DNA of 64,000 nucleotides, from contig CM077831.1 of assembly GCA_039720395.1 (NCBI GenBank), positions 10,094,333 to 10,158,332 on the forward strand, given 5' to 3'. Below, piece after piece: positions 59,792 to 64,000 of this stretch. The notes below the pieces were generated by a model, which searched no databases, had not been told where the DNA came from, and worked only from the letters and a program-made list of their open reading frames with translations. Position numbers and translations under genes: made by a program. The stretch comes from Liquidambar formosana (Eukaryota > Streptophyta > Magnoliopsida > Saxifragales > Altingiaceae). Each line of letters opens with the position of its first letter. Position 1 is the stretch's first letter.

Positions 59792-62700
59792 TGTGAACCA
59801 CAGGTTTTGATCCGGGGGGAAGGAAAACCCTTCTTTTAAAAAGACTTGTAGAGATTTAAATTAATAAAAATATGGTTTCTAAAAGGTTCACAAAAATAAT
59901 CAAACAAGGAGTCGCCACCTCATTTTTAGGAAAAGAAGAAAACCAGTAAAATAGTTTTTTAAGGAAAACCTTTGAAAACAAACCACATGACTCCGATCAA
60001 GGAAAAGCAGGTCTTAACAAAACAAGAGAGGATTCGGAGACTAAGTTACGATGTGGGAAGGTTCTAGGAAACATCCTATAGGCATTCACATCACCCCAAA
60101 ATGGGTCTCTAAATTTATATGGGCTATTTCAATCACTTCCTAATTAGTCACCATGCATATACAAAGAATCATCCATAAATAATCCACATTAATCCATGAA
60201 CATTCATAAAGCATGTAAACATCCATAAAGCATGTAAACATTCATGAACAAATAAAAGAGATATGGAAGGCATGTAAGAGAGACAAAGAATAAGAAACAG
60301 ATCTATCCTACTCCTCTAGCAAATATGTGATGGATAAATGAATAAGCATGAGTCCATCCTACTCCTCTAGCAATATATGTGATGGATAAATGATGAAGCA
60401 TGGGTCCATCCTACTCCTCTAGCAAATATGTGATGAACAAATGGATAAAAAGAAAGAAAAAAGAAAACCTAGGACACTTAGTGTCCTACGGTAGACTTGA
60501 TCATCAAATGAGCGCCTACGTACCTTACATACAAAGATGTAAGGATCAAAGTCCACGTAGTTCGATTAAGAAGGGGTTATTCCCTTTACAATGAACTATA
60601 AGCCCTAAGTTTCCAACTTAAAAAAGGTTTTAAAAACTTAGGAGTTTCCAAAAATAGGAATTTAAGAAAAGATAGAATTTGAAAAGAGATAGAACTCTTA
60701 TCCAAAAAGAAGTTTGAGAAAAGTAGAATTCTGAAGGAGATAGAACTCTAATTTAAAAAGGAGTTTGAGAAAAGTAGAATTCTAAAAGAGATAGAAGCCC
60801 AAAGTAAAGACAATAACCCTAGGGGGGAGAAGAGAACAATTCACACAAAACTTACCATGAACCACTTACTATATGTAAATTATCCCGAAACATCGAGAAA
60901 ACACCAATTAATTACCCCATGTATTCTATAGGGCAATTATTAAGCTCAAACCAACCATATTCATGCTCAAATAATCATTAGGAGACCTAAATCAAATCTA
61001 GATAGAATACTAAACATACATATAATGACCTAATACTCATGCAAATAACAAAAAATCAAAAGAGAAACAAAACCCTAATATGCTCCTATATGCCCTAAAC
61101 ACCCTAACATGCATAAAACTATTAAAAAACATGCTAAATATGAATTACCATGATGAAAATATCATATGACAATCCAAACATGAAAAGAAAATCTAACATG
61201 ATGCCTTAGGTAAGTATTTTATGTAAGAATGTGAAATAATCATCCTTACGGCGAGCTTTCTTAAGTAAAACTATCCGGAGATAATTTTACATAGAAAACA
61301 CTCCGCATGAATGATTTCTTCACATATCCTACATAAAATATATACGTAATAATGCAAAGAAACTCATAACGCACTTAAACACACTCCAGAAAGCACCTAT
61401 GCACAACTTCACCCTCTAAGGACGATAATTATCCTCGAAAAGAATAATCATCCATACACCTATGAAGACGAGGCTTACACAGCAAGTGTCCTATACAAAA
61501 GATGCTTAAAATCATGCATATAATTGGCCTATGAAGAGAAAATAGCCTAAACACATTAACTAATTTTTTGTATAAAACGTACCTTTATCCTTAAGAGAGA
61601 AACTATCCTAACAGCAAGCAATTCGCAATCCTATTCCACTAGCATGCTTTCACATCATATTTGAATCATATACACTCTAAAATATAGAGTATATATGATT
61701 CCTAAATCATTCTAAGCCATAACTATGCAGAGAATGAAGTAGAAGAAGAAGGAATCGTAAAAGGATGCAAAGGAGACTTACAACAAAGCAAAGGTCTTCG
61801 CTGCGTTCTTCCTTCTCTTTGGCTTGGTTCCCTTCTAGTTCTCCTTTAAAAATTGCAGTAAAAAGCCTTCTCCAAGTGATATGGGTGAGTGCCAACTCGT
61901 TCTCCCTCTCTCTCTAATGAATATGATATGTCAAAAGCCCCTTATGCTGATGAATGAGCCTCTATTTATAACCAACCAACCATATGAATCAATGGTTGAG
62001 ATTAATTCACCATAAAACCAATCTAGGGCTATAATTAAACCTCATGAATGTTAAACAACTCAAAACCACCTCCCAATAGGCTTAGAAGTCCTTTGGAAGG
62101 CTGAAATTCAGAGTGGTAGAGTCCTATTCCGTCAAAAACTCAAAGAGAGACAAATCAGGACGGAGCGCTCGAGTGATTGATTGGGGTGAACTGGTTGGAC
62201 CGGTTGGCCAACCAGTTGGAGCAGTTGGGGTGAACCGGTCACCTGAGACCAATCTCAGGTTTCCTCGGTTTTTGAAATTCTAGCCCATTTTGGACTCCGA
62301 ACTTCAAATAGACACAAATTCTTCATTTTAACTCCGATTTGAGTGATTCAAAAGCCAAAATTTCAAGGATTCAATGTAGAATAATCCTAGAATATTCTTG
62401 AACCAAAAATCCATGACCACGGTTAGGTGGCTGGGTTTTCATGAGGCGATTACCCAAAAAAACATCAATTAACCATAGGGTAATGTGGTGAACCAATCCA
62501 AAACCTATCAATATATTAAATTGGCTTTTAAATTAGACTCATATCATCATTCTAAGGTCAATGGAACACTCCAGAGCAAATTTGAAGGTTAATTGGAAAA
62601 TATACGAAGTAAAAGATGAAATTGCCCTTCAAGTTGCAAAAGCTCTAATTGACTATCTAAACCTATCTAGAATTGAACCAAATTTGACACACATATCCAA

Positions 62701-62889
62701 AATGATCCTAGAAACTAAATGCAGGTGATGGGACTCAAAAAAGATACAAAAATATGCATGCAATGATGACCTATTCTCCTAAGGCTTAAAAGGGCAAAAG
62801 TGTCATTTAATGCTTAGGGACTCCTAGATGCTTCTAAACCTAATAAAATGATATCATGAACTCATGAGGGTGAAAATGGGGTGTCTACA
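59792..62889 (-). mobile_element. Gypsy-type solo LTR E, inserted in element D
   Basis: It is 3098 bp with ends TGTGAACC at 59792 and GTGTCTACA at 62889, flanked by CTCGG (59787-59791) and CTCTG (62890-62894). The minus strand starts TGTAGACACCCC and has a TATA box, TTATAAATAGAGG, at about 61971-61959. GGAGTCGCCACC is near 59910, as in A and C. No ORF and no second LTR are present. D sequence resumes exactly after the duplication. Confidence 0.7.
60305..60455. repeat. 51-bp tandem repeats in LTR E
   Basis: Three copies start at 60305, 60356 and 60408. Each contains ATCCTACTCCTCTAGCAA and GTGATGGATAAATG. A second imperfect repeat of period about 62 bp (AGTAGAATTCT, GAGATAGAACTC) follows at about 60655-60800. 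Confidence 0.8.
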
Positions 62890-63073
62890 CTCTGTCTCAT
62901 CAAAATTCCAAACACATAGAGCAATGATTCCAAGTGATTAGAGAAATCATTGGAAGAGGTAAAACATATACATTACAGAAGATATTAACTAAAGCATTGA
63001 GACATAATGGGTTATATGTCAGACCAACATCTTGAGAAGATGCATATGGGATACTTGGTTGATTGGCTTTAGT

Positions 63074-64000
63074 GCAAGTAGGAGATTATTAGTTGTATGC
63101 CCTATAGCCAATCATAGAGATGATGCTTTAAGGATAAAGAACAATCATAGGATTTCAGTTGTTGTATGTCACATTTATTATTAATTAATAAAGGGCTTTA
63201 TTCTATCATGTTTATTCTATTCTTTATATTTGCATGATATGTCTATGGAGTTAAAATTGAGAATATCAAATCACAAAGAGTTGTGATTATGAGACTGTAT
63301 ATATATATCTGTAATTAACTCCTAAATCATTCCTAGTTGAAAGTTCACTATGATAGACAATAATGAACTATAGGACTAGCACATGTTAGGTTTGATCTAT
63401 AAGAGGATAGCTAGTCTCAAGCTATTTGTGTAGAAGACACTAAAACCAACATGTGGGTGCCTGTTTAATATAAACAGGTACACTAAATGTGACCAAAGTA
63501 TTTTGAGATAAACTGAATGGAGTTTTACTTGCCTGTCAATCAGTTTCTCACAGTTGCAGTGGTACAAGTAATCCTAGACCTGAGACACCATAGTTGTCTT
63601 ATGCATGGAGCCTTAGGAGTTTAATAGCACTGACTGTATATTCCAATGGGATCTACAAGGGTGTTCATTGGCCCTATTACTTCATGTATGAAGGCATATG
63701 ACTGATCAATAAGGAATCTATCACTTCCAATAAAAGGGAGAGAATGTCTCACATAGCATTTACTAATATAACTCAAGAAAATCCATGGCCATGGTAGGAT
63801 GACTATGGAAAGGAGTTTTCATAGTGCATCAATGAGTTGATATTTGTAAATGATTATAAAAGCATTGAACTAGGGAATTGACAGACTTCCATGTCCTATT
63901 AGTTCAATTAGAGACATTGTGTATGATAGAAGGATGTAATTGTAACCTTAATTGTAACTGAAGGGTTCTTTATATGATTTTATTTCACATCATTTAGGAC
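63074..64000 (+). repeat. Element D polypurine tract and 3' LTR (partial)
   Basis: CAAGTAGGAGAT stands before the LTR start TATTAGTTG at 63087. The first 914 bp match 52007-52920 with scattered changes. It is cut by the window end. Confidence 0.88.

Larger units (their letters stand above)
52007..64000 (+). mobile_element. Copia element D (same family), 3' end outside the window
   Basis: The 5' LTR is 52007-53665 (TGTTAGTTG to CCTAGCA), the primer-binding site 53666-53679, and the internal part runs to 63086 with element E inside. The 3' LTR starts at 63087 (TATTAGTTG) and runs off the window. Without E the internal length is about 6.3 kb, as in B and F. The LTRs differ by about 5% over the first 330 bp. 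CTCGT at 52002-52006 is the left target-site copy. Confidence 0.9.

Overview
The window is nuclear DNA of a flowering plant, probably a eudicot; the species cannot be told from sequence alone. It is AT-rich and holds one spliced plant gene surrounded by LTR retrotransposons. By eye, about 80-85% is transposable-element sequence.

Layout. 1-2588: a plus-strand Copia pol fragment (element H) joined to a piece of a Gypsy-like LTR (G). 2589-11107: a minus-strand Copia element (F) with an intact gag ORF, decayed pol and almost identical LTRs. 11108-20100: the low-copy island. It contains a 5'-truncated LINE tail, a CACTA-type terminus, a four-exon non-specific phospholipase C gene (14752-18476, 514 residues when spliced), a partial duplicate of that gene's last exon, and a small foldback element. 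20110-64000: one nested stack. A decayed Gypsy element (J) was hit by a SIRE-like Copia element (I, 22251-32299) and by a Gypsy-type LTR (A, from 32341). A was split by Copia element B (32763-48481) and is interrupted again by Copia element D (from 52007). B's 5' LTR was split by a second LTR of A's family in opposite orientation (C, 32848-38851). D was split by another Gypsy-type LTR (E, 59792-62889). Most boundaries are supported by TG...CA ends and 5-bp target duplications.

H, F, B and D belong to one Copia family with LTRs of about 1.6 kb, an untranslated leader of about 3.5 kb, gag, and an internally deleted pol. The most striking unexplained structure is in that leader just before gag. 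Four stem-loops occur in the same order in F, B and D. Every loop is 17 nt. Three of the four share one loop sequence within an element, while their stems differ in sequence and stay paired through compensatory changes. This looks like a conserved RNA element, perhaps for packaging, dimerisation or translation.

Element I carries a decayed extra ORF after pol. Arrays of the palindrome GACGTC lie both in its LTR promoter region and in front of that extra ORF. The phospholipase C gene is the only host gene I can support. Its product should cleave phospholipids to diacylglycerol and a phosphorylated headgroup, and its cysteine-containing C-terminus suggests membrane anchoring.
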